Source: Burkholderiales bacterium
GTDB lineage: Bacteria > Pseudomonadota > Gammaproteobacteria > Burkholderiales > Burkholderiaceae_D
DNA: 8,462 nucleotides
Direction: 5' to 3'
Assembly (NCBI GenBank): GCA_028868455.1
Contig: JAGWUK010000099.1
Location: 1-8,462 of the forward strand
The position numbers and the translations under genes were made by a program. Position 1 is the stretch's first letter. The number at the start of each line of letters is the position of its first letter. The notes under the pieces were generated by a model. That model was not told where the DNA came from and made no database searches. It saw nothing but the letters and a program-made list of their open reading frames with translations. Shown here piece by piece: positions 1-5,822 of this stretch.

Positions 1-19
1 ATGTCCGCGAGCATTGTTT

Positions 20-676
20 TTAAAAATGGTTGCGCATTAGTCCGACAGCCAGGCCTTCAAGCGAGAAATCAATATCATTCTCGCTGACTTTAATTATGGG
101 AAAGTCTGAATTTTCTGGATGCAACTCTACGCCATGCATTGTTTTTTTGTAACGCTTTACGGTTACGTCATTTCCAAGTCTGGCGACGACGATCTGGCCG
201 CTATGCGCCACATCAATTTTCTTTACAGCTAATAAATCGCCTTCAATGATTCCCGCATCACGCATTGACATTCCTCTAACTTTTAGTAAGTAGTCTGGCT
301 TCGCAGAAAAAAACGATGGATCAATTTGATAGGTTGCTTCAATGTGCTCACTTGCAAGAATTGGGGAGCCGGCGGCTACTCTTCCAATTAATGGGAGATT
401 TAGCTGGGTGTCGTTGATGTGTGCTTGCGTGAATTGAATTCCAGGAATATGTCTCGAAAGCGTAGACTCACGCAAACGAATGCCGCGTGAAGTGCCTGCT
501 GCAATTTCAATGACTCCTTTTCTAGCTAGTGCTTGTAAATGCTCTTCCGCTGCATTTGTGGATTTAAAGCCCAGCTCTGCGGCGATTTCTGCTCTAGTGG
601 GAGGGAATCCAGTGTTTTGAATTGCGTCCTTAATTAAATTAAGAATTTGTTCTTGGCGCGCAGTGAGTTTAAGCAT
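20..676 (-). CDS. lexA: LexA repressor (SOS regulator, S24 self-cleaving protease)
   Basis: This 218-residue protein is a full-length LexA, the transcriptional repressor of the SOS DNA-damage regulon. The N-terminal winged helix-turn-helix (about residues 1-65) contains the typical stretch [14 protein letters not shown] (24-37). A linker follows, then the S24 peptidase domain. The self-cleavage site Ala102-Gly103 lies in GRVAAGSPI, the nucleophile Ser137 in GMSMRDAGI, and the general-base Lys174 in VTVKRY. All the residues needed for RecA-stimulated autocleavage are therefore present. The ATG at 674-676 gives the standard LexA N-terminus (MLKLTARQ), although no strong Shine-Dalgarno sequence precedes it. 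Two LexA operators lie just upstream, so autoregulation is expected. The gene is divergent from rpsF and shares a roughly 230-base intergenic region with it. The downstream neighbour lies outside the window. Confidence 0.97.
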   Translation of the reverse strand: MLKLTARQEQILNLIKDAIQNTGFPPTRAEIAAELGFKSTNAAEEHLQALARKGVIEIAAGTSRGIRLRESTLSRHIPGIQFTQAHINDTQLNLPLIGRVAAGSPILASEHIEATYQIDPSFFSAKPDYLLKVRGMSMRDAGIIEGDLLAVKKIDVAHSGQIVVARLGNDVTVKRYKKTMHGVELHPENSDFPIIKVSENDIDFSLEGLAVGLMRNHF

Positions 677-700
677 GGGTATGAATGATTTAAATTAAGG

Positions 701-716
701 CTGAGTATACAAGCAG
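701..716. promoter_or_regulatory. LexA operator (SOS box) 2, proximal to lexA
   Basis: The sequence CTGAGTATACAAGCAG is a second CTG-N10-CAG match. It is weaker in the core than the neighbouring box, but both outer triplets are perfect. It covers the presumed lexA -10 hexamer TATACT on the minus strand. One base separates it from the other box, giving 17 bp centre to centre. Paired operators in front of lexA are known in Escherichia coli, where the spacing is wider. Confidence 0.75.
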
Positions 717-733
717 CCTGTATTTTTATACAG
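704..733 (-). promoter_or_regulatory. probable lexA promoter
   Basis: On the minus strand a TATACT hexamer (704-709) could serve as the -10 element. An imperfect -35 candidate, CTGTAT (728-733), lies 18 bp upstream of it. Both elements sit inside the two SOS boxes, the usual arrangement for a LexA-repressed promoter. The -35 match is poor, so the exact position is uncertain. Confidence 0.42.
718..733. promoter_or_regulatory. LexA operator (SOS box) 1, distal to lexA
   Basis: The sequence CTGTATTTTTATACAG fits the LexA operator pattern CTG-N10-CAG and is close to the proteobacterial consensus CTGTATATATATACAG. It lies 42 bases upstream of the lexA start and overlaps the likely -35 region of the lexA promoter. 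Binding here would repress lexA. It is about 73 bases upstream of the predicted rpsF promoter, so an effect on rpsF is less likely. Confidence 0.92.
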
Positions 734-805
734 TGAAGATGTGAATGCAAGGGGGGAGTGGCATAAAGATAGATATTGTTTGTTTGGTAGCTGTTGTTGA
801 ATTTA

Positions 806-834
806 TTGAAAATTTATCTGAACTGAGTTACTAT
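806..834 (+). promoter_or_regulatory. predicted sigma-70 promoter of the rpsF operon
   Basis: TTGAAA (806-811) and TACTAT (829-834) are separated by 17 bp, a good sigma-70-type layout. Transcription would start near 841, which places the leader hairpin at 851-878 at the start of the mRNA and leaves a 5' UTR of about 66 bases. An overlapping TATTAT (832-837) is an alternative -10 element. Confidence 0.55.
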
Positions 835-850
835 TATCGGCTTTCCTCTT

Positions 851-878
851 CCTGCACTCGTCTTGACGCCGGGGCAGG
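851..878 (+). promoter_or_regulatory. S6:S18 ribosomal protein leader motif (autoregulatory RNA)
   Basis: The 5' leader of rpsF folds into a two-part hairpin. Outer stem CCTGC (851-855) pairs with GCAGG (874-878), and C857-G873 and U858-G872 can extend it. An inner stem CGT (859-861) with ACG (866-868) is capped by the stable tetraloop CTTG. Between the stems, on the 3' side, a three-base bulge reads CCG (869-871). The known rpsF leader motif bound by the S6:S18 complex has the same features: two helices and a bulged CCG resembling the 16S rRNA site. Excess S6:S18 would bind here and repress the operon, and both proteins are encoded directly downstream. The structure is seen by eye. Assignment to the family is inferred. 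Confidence 0.72.
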
Positions 879-906
879 CTATTTTTATTGTCCACAAGGA
901 GAATAT

Positions 907-1275
907 ATGCGTCATTATGAAATCGTATTTATCGTACATCCCGATCAAAGCGAGCAAGTTCCCGCAATGATCGAGCGTTATAAAGCTAGTGTTGTTGCTC
1001 GTGGTGGTCAGATTCATCGCATCGAAGACTGGGGGCGTCGTCAGTTGGCTTACATGATTCAAAAGCTGGCAAAAGCACACTATGTCTGCATGAATATTGA
1101 GTGCGATGCTGAAACTTTGCTTGAGCTGGAAACAGCATTTAAATTCAATGACGCTGTTCTGCGCCACTTGACAGTTAAGATGAAAAAAGCTGAAACAACT
1201 CCGTCGCCAATGATGAAGGCTGTTCAGAAAGAAGATGCGGCTAAAGCGCAGCGCGTTGAAGCGCCAGCTGCTTAA
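907..1275 (+). CDS. rpsF: 30S ribosomal protein S6
   Basis: This 122-residue protein is ribosomal protein S6, which binds S18 in the platform of the small subunit. The conserved core includes [14 protein letters not shown] at the N-terminus, [14 protein letters not shown] (40-53) and [14 protein letters not shown] (78-91). The tail after about residue 95 is rich in Ala, Lys and Glu, as is common for S6 C-termini. The frame is open back to 745, but the ATG at 907 is chosen because the family starts MRHYE and a clear Shine-Dalgarno AAGGAG (896-901) lies 5 bases upstream. It is the first gene of the rpsF-priB-rpsR-rplI operon, and its leader carries an S6:S18 binding motif suggesting feedback control. 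Confidence 0.97.
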   Translation: MRHYEIVFIVHPDQSEQVPAMIERYKASVVARGGQIHRIEDWGRRQLAYMIQKLAKAHYVCMNIECDAETLLELETAFKFNDAVLRHLTVKMKKAETTPSPMMKAVQKEDAAKAQRVEAPAA

Positions 1276-1310
1276 TTCTCTTAATTTGAATTGGTCGTGT
1301 TATTAACTGA

Positions 1311-1610
1311 GTGAATCAACTTAAAGTTCGGGCGAAAGTAGTTGAAAAAGCGCCTCTGCGCTATACGCCCGCAGGTATACCGGTCGCATCGGCACTATTG
1401 ATGCATCAGTCGCAGCAGATTGAGGCAAAAGCCGGGCGTTTGGTTGAGTTTGAAATTCAGGCGTTGGCTGCCGGTGAGATTTCGAGCCGATTTGATAGCC
1501 TTGCTATGGATGTCGATGTTGAGTTTACTGGGTTTTTAGCACGCAAAAACCGCAACAGCAAAAGTCTCGTATTTCACGTTACGGATTTCGAGATTAATTT
1601 ACTAGATTAG
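1311..1610 (+). CDS. priB: primosomal replication protein N (PriB)
   Basis: This 99-residue single OB-fold protein matches PriB, a single-stranded-DNA-binding dimer that works with PriA to reload DnaB at stalled forks. The family signatures APLRYTPAGIPVASALL (14-30), FEIQALAAGEIS (47-58) and the C-terminal FTGFLARKNRNSKSLVFHVT (72-91) are present. The start is GTG at 1311. An in-frame TGA occupies 1308-1310, directly before it, so no upstream start is possible, and the resulting N-terminus MNQLKVRAKVVE fits the family. No clear Shine-Dalgarno sequence precedes it. It lies 35 bases after rpsF, and its stop codon is part of the rpsR ribosome-binding site. Its position between rpsF and rpsR is the classical one. 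Confidence 0.95.
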   Translation: MNQLKVRAKVVEKAPLRYTPAGIPVASALLMHQSQQIEAKAGRLVEFEIQALAAGEISSRFDSLAMDVDVEFTGFLARKNRNSKSLVFHVTDFEINLLD

Positions 1611-1619
1611 GAGCCAAAA

Positions 1620-1904
1620 ATGGCATTCGGTAAAAAATTTGATAAAAGCAAATTGAAGCAAAAGCGTCAACAACAAAACCCTTTGTTTAAACGCAAAAAA
1701 TTCTGCCGTTTCACAGCGGCACACGTTGAGAAAGTTGATTACAAAGATATCGACACTCTGAAAGATTTTGTGCAGGAAAACGGCAAAATCATGCCAGCAC
1801 GTTTGACTGGTACTAAAGCATTGTATCAGCGTCAAGTTGATACTGCGATCAAGCGCGCACGCTACTTAGCGTTGTTGCCTTACACTGATCTGCACACAGC
1901 GTAA
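1620..1904 (+). CDS. rpsR: 30S ribosomal protein S18
   Basis: This 94-residue protein is ribosomal protein S18, the S6 partner in the 30S platform. The conserved core spans [10 protein letters not shown] (24-33), [12 protein letters not shown] (40-51), [13 protein letters not shown] (55-67) and the basic motif [14 protein letters not shown] (77-90). Compared with the roughly 75-residue E. coli protein, it has a basic N-terminal extension of about 19 residues, rich in Lys and Gln, which I recall as typical of betaproteobacterial S18. The Shine-Dalgarno AGGAG (1609-1613) overlaps the priB TAG stop codon and is 6 bases from the ATG, so translation is probably coupled to priB. Confidence 0.97.
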   Translation: MAFGKKFDKSKLKQKRQQQNPLFKRKKFCRFTAAHVEKVDYKDIDTLKDFVQENGKIMPARLTGTKALYQRQVDTAIKRARYLALLPYTDLHTA

Positions 1905-1931
1905 TTGACGGCAAGATATTAGGAGAAAAAT

Positions 1932-2384
1932 ATGCAAGTTATTCTGATGGATAAAGTCGTTAATCTCGGCAATCTCGGTGATGTAGTTCGTGTAAAAGAT
2001 GGTTACGCTCGTAACTTTCTGATTCCGCAACGTATGGCGCGCCGCGCAACGGCTGCTGCAATCGCCGAATTCGAAGCGAAGCGCGCAGAATTGGAAAAAG
2101 CCGCTGCTGAGAAGTTGGCCGCGGCTCAGGCTCAGGGCGAGAAATTGTCTGGACTGACAGTTCAAGTGTTGCAAAAATCAGGCGTGGATGGACGTTTGTT
2201 TGGTTCTGTTACCAATTTTGATATTGCTGAAGCTTTGGTTAAGCAAGGATTCGCAGTTGAGAAGGCGCAAGTTCGCTTGCCGCAAGGTCCGTTGAAGATC
2301 GTTGGTGATCATTCCGTTTCTGTCGCATTACATTCTGACGTTGTTGTTGATGTAACTGTTGCAGTTTTGGGTGAGCATGCTTAA
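1932..2384 (+). CDS. rplI: 50S ribosomal protein L9
   Basis: This 150-residue protein is full-length L9, which binds 23S rRNA at the base of the L1 stalk. The N-terminal domain carries the family signature from LGNLGDVV (12-19) through [12 protein letters not shown] (21-32). A long Ala/Glu/Lys-rich connecting helix follows (about 41-72), and then the C-terminal domain with GRLFGSVT (87-94) and [10 protein letters not shown] (116-125). The start is supported by AGGAG (1921-1925), 6 bases before the ATG. It is the last gene of the operon before the terminator at 2407-2432. Confidence 0.97.
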   Translation: MQVILMDKVVNLGNLGDVVRVKDGYARNFLIPQRMARRATAAAIAEFEAKRAELEKAAAEKLAAAQAQGEKLSGLTVQVLQKSGVDGRLFGSVTNFDIAEALVKQGFAVEKAQVRLPQGPLKIVGDHSVSVALHSDVVVDVTVAVLGEHA

Positions 2385-2406
2385 GTTTTAATTGATTTTT
2401 CTTTAA

Positions 2407-2432
2407 AAGAGCCGGGTTGTCCCGGCTTTTTT
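2407..2432 (+). terminator. intrinsic terminator after rplI
   Basis: AGCCGGG (2410-2416) pairs perfectly with CCCGGCT (2421-2427) around the loop TTGT. A run of T residues follows (2427-2432), and A residues precede the stem. This is a strong rho-independent terminator that should separate the ribosomal operon from dnaB. Confidence 0.92.
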
Positions 2433-2451
2433 ATTGATGCCGATTTTTTTT

Positions 2452-2486
2452 CATCTCATTCAAGTATTGGTTAATCAGATGAGATG
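2452..2486. repeat. 8-bp inverted repeat between rplI and dnaB
   Basis: CATCTCAT (2452-2459) and ATGAGATG (2479-2486) are perfect inverted copies separated by 19 bases. They lie just downstream of the rplI terminator and about 30 bp upstream of the dnaB -10 element. There is no T-tract after the second arm, so this is not a terminator for plus-strand genes. It could be a protein-binding site for dnaB control, or chance. Confidence 0.4.
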
Positions 2487-2516
2487 CTTAGGCTCATAGT
2501 ATTTTTATTTAGCAGG

Positions 2517-2522
2517 TATAAT
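2517..2522 (+). promoter_or_regulatory. consensus -10 element of a likely dnaB promoter
   Basis: A perfect TATAAT lies at 2517-2522. Its last two bases are the first two of a possible ATG (2521-2523). Transcription from it would start near 2529, almost exactly at the second in-frame ATG (2530). No good -35 hexamer is visible at 16-19 bp; the best is CTCATA at 2493-2498, which matches three of six positions. Confidence 0.5.
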
Positions 2523-2529
2523 GCGCGCC

Positions 2530-3918
2530 ATGAAACCGGTTTCGGATCCACAACTTGACGCAATTCGCGTCCCGCCACATTCGATAGAAGCAGAGCAATC
2601 CGTGCTAGGCGGATTGTTACTTGACAATGCTGCCTGGGATAGAATTGCCGACTTCATCGGTGAAGAAGATTTCTATCGCTATGACCATCGGATTATTTTC
2701 CAATGCATGGTTAAATTGATTAACTCATCCAAGCCAGCCGATGTCATTACTGTTTATGAGTCGCTTTGTGGCTTAGGGAAGGCAGAAGACGCTGGGGGAT
2801 TAAGTTATCTCAATGCTTTGGCGCAAAATACACCTTCAGCTGCAAATATTCGACGGTATGCAGAAATTGTCCGGGATAGGGGGGTATTGCGCAAACTTAT
2901 AACGGTATCGGATGAGATTGCTGGAAGTGCATTTAATCCGCAAGGCAAGGAAGTCAAGCAAATGCTTGATGAGGCCGAGTCGAAAATATTTGCTATTGCC
3001 GAAGAGGGGGCGAGAGGAGCTCAGGGGTTTCAATCCATTCAACCGTTGTTGACGCAAGTAGTCGAGCGTATTGATGAACTGTATAACCGTGACAATCAAA
3101 ATGATATAACGGGAGTTCCGACGGGATTTACTGATCTCGACAAAATGACATCAGGTTTGCAACCTGGAGATTTGATTATTGTTGCTGGCCGTCCATCGAT
3201 GGGTAAGACTGCTTTTTCGTTGAACATTGGCGAAAATGTTGCGATAGATAGTGGGTTGCCAGTCGCTGTGTTTTCAATGGAAATGGGGGGAGCTCAGCTG
3301 GCCATGCGTATGCTGGGCTCCGTTGGTCGTTTGGACCAAAGTCGCTTGCGCGTTGGAAAGTTAAACGATGAAGATTGGCCTCGCTTGACCCATGCCATTC
3401 AAAAAATGAATGACGCGCAGTTGTACATTGACGAAACGCCCGCTTTAAGTTCCATTGAATTACGTGCCCGGTCGCGACGATTGGCGCGGCAATGCGGCAA
3501 GCTTGGGTTGATTATTGTCGATTACTTACAATTAATGTCTGCAAATTCGGCTGGTGAAAATCGCGCTACAGAGATTTCGGAAATTTCTCGAAATCTGAAA
3601 GGTCTTGCCAAAGAGTTAAATTGCCCGGTAATTGCTCTGTCTCAGTTAAACCGCTCGCTGGAACAGCGACCAAATAAGCGGCCAGTCATGTCCGATTTGC
3701 GGGAATCGGGAGCGATCGAACAAGATGCTGACGTTATCATGTTCATCTATCGCGATCAGGTTTATAACCCGGACTCCCCAGATAAAGGTACAGCTGAAAT
3801 CATTATTGGTAAACAGCGAAATGGGCCAATTGGGAGTGTGCGATTGACATTTTTGGGTGAATACACGAAGTTTGACAACTATGTTGGCTCGTTATCGGTA
3901 TATGGCGATAATGAATAG
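2530..3918 (+). CDS. dnaB: replicative DNA helicase DnaB
   Basis: This is the hexameric replicative helicase that unwinds DNA 5'-3' at the fork and interacts with primase. From the ATG at 2530 it is 462 residues. The N-terminal domain begins at RVPPHSIEAEQSVLGGLLL (13-31). The RecA-like C-terminal ATPase domain contains the Walker A motif GRPSMGKT (220-227), the Walker B segment IIVDYLQL (328-335), the conserved SDLRESGAIEQDAD (388-401) and the arginine-finger region IIGKQRNGP (425-433). No intein or insertion is seen. An upstream in-frame ATG at 2521 would add three residues (MRA). I prefer 2530 because the TATAAT at 2517-2522 overlaps the upstream ATG. Position next to rplI and functional link to PriB fit the betaproteobacterial order. 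Confidence 0.96.
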   Translation: MKPVSDPQLDAIRVPPHSIEAEQSVLGGLLLDNAAWDRIADFIGEEDFYRYDHRIIFQCMVKLINSSKPADVITVYESLCGLGKAEDAGGLSYLNALAQNTPSAANIRRYAEIVRDRGVLRKLITVSDEIAGSAFNPQGKEVKQMLDEAESKIFAIAEEGARGAQGFQSIQPLLTQVVERIDELYNRDNQNDITGVPTGFTDLDKMTSGLQPGDLIIVAGRPSMGKTAFSLNIGENVAIDSGLPVAVFSMEMGGAQLAMRMLGSVGRLDQSRLRVGKLNDEDWPRLTHAIQKMNDAQLYIDETPALSSIELRARSRRLARQCGKLGLIIVDYLQLMSANSAGENRATEISEISRNLKGLAKELNCPVIALSQLNRSLEQRPNKRPVMSDLRESGAIEQDADVIMFIYRDQVYNPDSPDKGTAEIIIGKQRNGPIGSVRLTFLGEYTKFDNYVGSLSVYGDNE

Positions 3919-4030
3919 ATGACACATAGTCGGAATTCGGAAAGTGAAGCGCAAGATTTTTTTAAAATCAGGTAATTGGTTTCGCTAATCAAAGCGATTC
4001 CGGAAATTCTAAATTTTCAGTGAGAAAAAC

Positions 4031-4657
4031 ATGTTTGGACGTTTGATGCCTACAGAGGGTAAATTCTTTGAACTTTTCAATCAACATGCAGAGTTATGTG
4101 TAAAAGGATCCAAAGAAATGGTCGCATTAATGACCAATTTTGATGATCTTGAAAATCGTGTGCATGCGATTGAGGGAGTGGAAAAGCAGGCTGATACAGT
4201 TACTTATAATACGATCGAATTACTGCATAAGACCTTCATTACCCCGCTTGATCGGGATGATATCCACAAATTGATTACACGAATGGATGACATCTTGGAT
4301 TTATTGGAAGATGCCGCGCAAACCATTTCACTTTATGACATTCGCGAAATCACGCCAGAGGCGAAGCGTTTAGCTGAATTGTGTTTAGCTTGTTCTGAAA
4401 AAGTCAGATCCGCAGTTGCGTTATTGCACAACATGGATAACTCACGTGAAATTTTATCAATTTGTGAAGAAATTGATCGTCTGGAGTCGGATGCCGATCA
4501 CGTAATGCGAGCTGCTATGTCGAAATTATTTCGAGATGAGCCAGATGTGAGAAATTTAATAAAATTAAAAGCAATTTACGAGATATTGGAAACAGTAACT
4601 GATCGTTGTGAAGATGTGGCAAACATCATTGAAGGCATTATCGTTGAAAATGCCTGA
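4031..4657 (+). CDS. DUF47 / PhoU-like phosphate transport regulator
   Basis: This 208-residue, almost entirely alpha-helical acidic protein belongs to the DUF47 (PhoU-like) family, usually encoded next to Pit phosphate permeases. Family features are IEGVEKQADTVTYNTIELL (47-65), LHKTFITPLDRDDIH (65-79) and the acidic DDILDLLED (86-94). The second half repeats the pattern, with EEIDRLESDADHVM (146-159) and LETVTDRCEDVAN (186-198). The paired acidic motifs resemble the metal-binding helices of PhoU. It is likely cytoplasmic and thought to modulate the neighbouring Pit transporter, although the mechanism is not established. The start ATG at 4031 has only a weak GTGAG upstream. The preceding 112-base gap after dnaB holds no clear terminator, promoter or Pho box. 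Confidence 0.9.
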   Translation: MFGRLMPTEGKFFELFNQHAELCVKGSKEMVALMTNFDDLENRVHAIEGVEKQADTVTYNTIELLHKTFITPLDRDDIHKLITRMDDILDLLEDAAQTISLYDIREITPEAKRLAELCLACSEKVRSAVALLHNMDNSREILSICEEIDRLESDADHVMRAAMSKLFRDEPDVRNLIKLKAIYEILETVTDRCEDVANIIEGIIVENA

Positions 4658-4742
4658 TTTTCGAAGAAGGTAGCTTCGCGCCAAGCAGTCGCTGATCGGT
4701 GCGTATTTAATTAGTTAGAAATTATTAATTTCCTAGCATGTT

Positions 4743-4758
4743 TCCACTCTCGTGGAGG
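4743..4758 (+). promoter_or_regulatory. small hairpin with Shine-Dalgarno-like GGAGG, distant from pit start
   Basis: TCCAC (4743-4747) and GTGGA (4752-4756) form a 5-bp stem around TCTC. Its 3' arm overlaps a strong GGAGG (4754-4758). This ribosome-binding-like site is 24 bases from the pit ATG, too far for normal use. A TTG at 4770 at better spacing would open a 10-codon reading frame (4770-4802) that overlaps the pit start in another frame. This may be a translational leader for pit or a fortuitous match. Confidence 0.3.
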
Positions 4759-4782
4759 TAAGTAATAGATTGAGTATATTCC

Positions 4783-5790
4783 ATGCACACATTACAAATT
4801 AGCTTTTATGTCATTGCGGCTTTAGTCGTATTGGCATTGCTATTTGATTTCATGAATGGTTTTCATGATGCAGCAAACGCAATTGCAACGGTAGTTTCTA
4901 CTGGTGTTCTAAAACCACAAACTGCGGTCGCGATGGCGGCAGTATTTAATGTCATTGCCATTTTCGTTTTTCAATTGAAAGTCGCGTCGACTGTTGGAAA
5001 AGGGACGATAGAGCCAGCAATAATTGATCACTATGTAGTTTTTGGTGCTTTAGTTGGCGCAATTTTTTGGAATCTTGTTACATGGTATTTTGGCATTCCT
5101 TCGTCGTCGTCTCATGCATTGATCGGTGGACTTGTCGGTGCTGCTGTTGCGAAGGCTGGGACTGGTGCATTGGTAGCGTCTGGGTTAATTAAGACGATAA
5201 TTTTTATTGTTGTGTCCCCTTTGCTGGGATTTGTACTTGGCTCATTGATGATGCTATTGGTTTCGTGGCTATTTGTAAAATCGACGCCAATGAAGGTAGA
5301 TAAGTGGTTTCGACGATTGCAATTAATTTCCGCTTCTATGTATAGCCTCGGACATGGCGGTAATGACGCTCAGAAGACGATGGGGATTATCTGGATGTTG
5401 TTGATCGCAGGGGGTTATTCTTCCGCGACAGATCCTTTACCAACATGGGTTATTGCATGTTGCTACAGTGCGATTGGTTTCGGTACCTTATTTGGTGGCT
5501 GGCGTATTGTTAAAACGATGGGGCAAAGGATTACCAAACTAAAACCAGTGGGTGGGTTTTGCGCAGAAACCGGCGGTGCAATTACCTTGTTTATCGCGAC
5601 CGCGTTTGGTATTCCGGTTTCGACTACTCATACAATTACAGGTGCTATTGTCGGTGTTGGATCTGCTCAAAAAATGTCTGCAGTCCGATGGGGAGTTGCC
5701 GGTAATATTGTTTGGGCATGGATATTAACTATCCCAGCTTCAGCTTTTGTTGCTGCGATTGCTTGGTGGGTAGGCAAACAAATTTTGTGA
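4783..5790 (+). CDS. pit: PiT-family inorganic phosphate permease
   Basis: This 335-residue integral membrane protein is a low-affinity, proton-driven inorganic phosphate transporter of the PiT (PHO4) family. It shows the family's internal duplication. The first signature is FMNGFHDAANAIATV (23-37) and the second SLGHGGNDAQKTMGI (188-202). Paired motifs GIPSSSSHALIGG (104-116) and GIPVSTTHTITGAIVG (276-291) follow. About ten hydrophobic segments cover most of the chain. Metal-phosphate complexes are probably the substrate, as known for Pit proteins. An in-frame TGA at 4771-4773 limits the start to the ATG at 4783, which lacks a nearby Shine-Dalgarno sequence. The DUF47 gene lies 125 bases upstream with no terminator between, so the two probably form one operon. 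Confidence 0.95.
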   Translation: MHTLQISFYVIAALVVLALLFDFMNGFHDAANAIATVVSTGVLKPQTAVAMAAVFNVIAIFVFQLKVASTVGKGTIEPAIIDHYVVFGALVGAIFWNLVTWYFGIPSSSSHALIGGLVGAAVAKAGTGALVASGLIKTIIFIVVSPLLGFVLGSLMMLLVSWLFVKSTPMKVDKWFRRLQLISASMYSLGHGGNDAQKTMGIIWMLLIAGGYSSATDPLPTWVIACCYSAIGFGTLFGGWRIVKTMGQRITKLKPVGGFCAETGGAITLFIATAFGIPVSTTHTITGAIVGVGSAQKMSAVRWGVAGNIVWAWILTIPASAFVAAIAWWVGKQIL

Positions 5791-5793
5791 GGT

Positions 5794-5822
5794 AAAATGC
5801 GCCACTTGCGGGCGCATTTTTA
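5794..5822. terminator. intrinsic terminator after pit, likely bidirectional
   Basis: AAAATGCGCC (5794-5803) pairs perfectly with GGCGCATTTT (5811-5820) around a 7-base loop. A T-run follows on the plus strand, and an A-run, read as T on the other strand, precedes it. It ends pit transcription and can also stop the convergent minus-strand operon, whose last codon overlaps the hairpin (stop at 5820-5822). Confidence 0.88.

Noticed and set aside
745..906. Upstream extension of the rpsF frame to an ATG at 745
   Set aside because: It would add 54 residues unlike any S6 N-terminus. The region instead holds a promoter-like sequence and a leader hairpin, and a strong ribosome-binding site precedes the ATG at 907.
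814..1167. Minus-strand frame opposite rpsF and its leader
   Set aside because: It is the shadow of rpsF and its leader and shows no domain or initiation signal.
1866..2174. Minus-strand frame opposite rpsR and rplI
   Set aside because: It spans two conserved ribosomal genes on the other strand and has no recognisable protein features.
2836..3099. Minus-strand frame opposite dnaB
   Set aside because: It lies wholly within conserved helicase coding sequence and has no family resemblance.
3919..4030. Pho box, promoter or terminator between dnaB and the DUF47 gene
   Set aside because: I saw a small palindrome TTCCGGAA (3998-4005) and a weak TCGC/GCGA hairpin (3982-3996), but no convincing Pho-box repeats, -35/-10 pair or T-tract hairpin.
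4662..4678. CGAAG/CTTCG hairpin as a terminator after the DUF47 gene
   Set aside because: It has only 5 base pairs, and GC-containing sequence rather than a T-run follows it.
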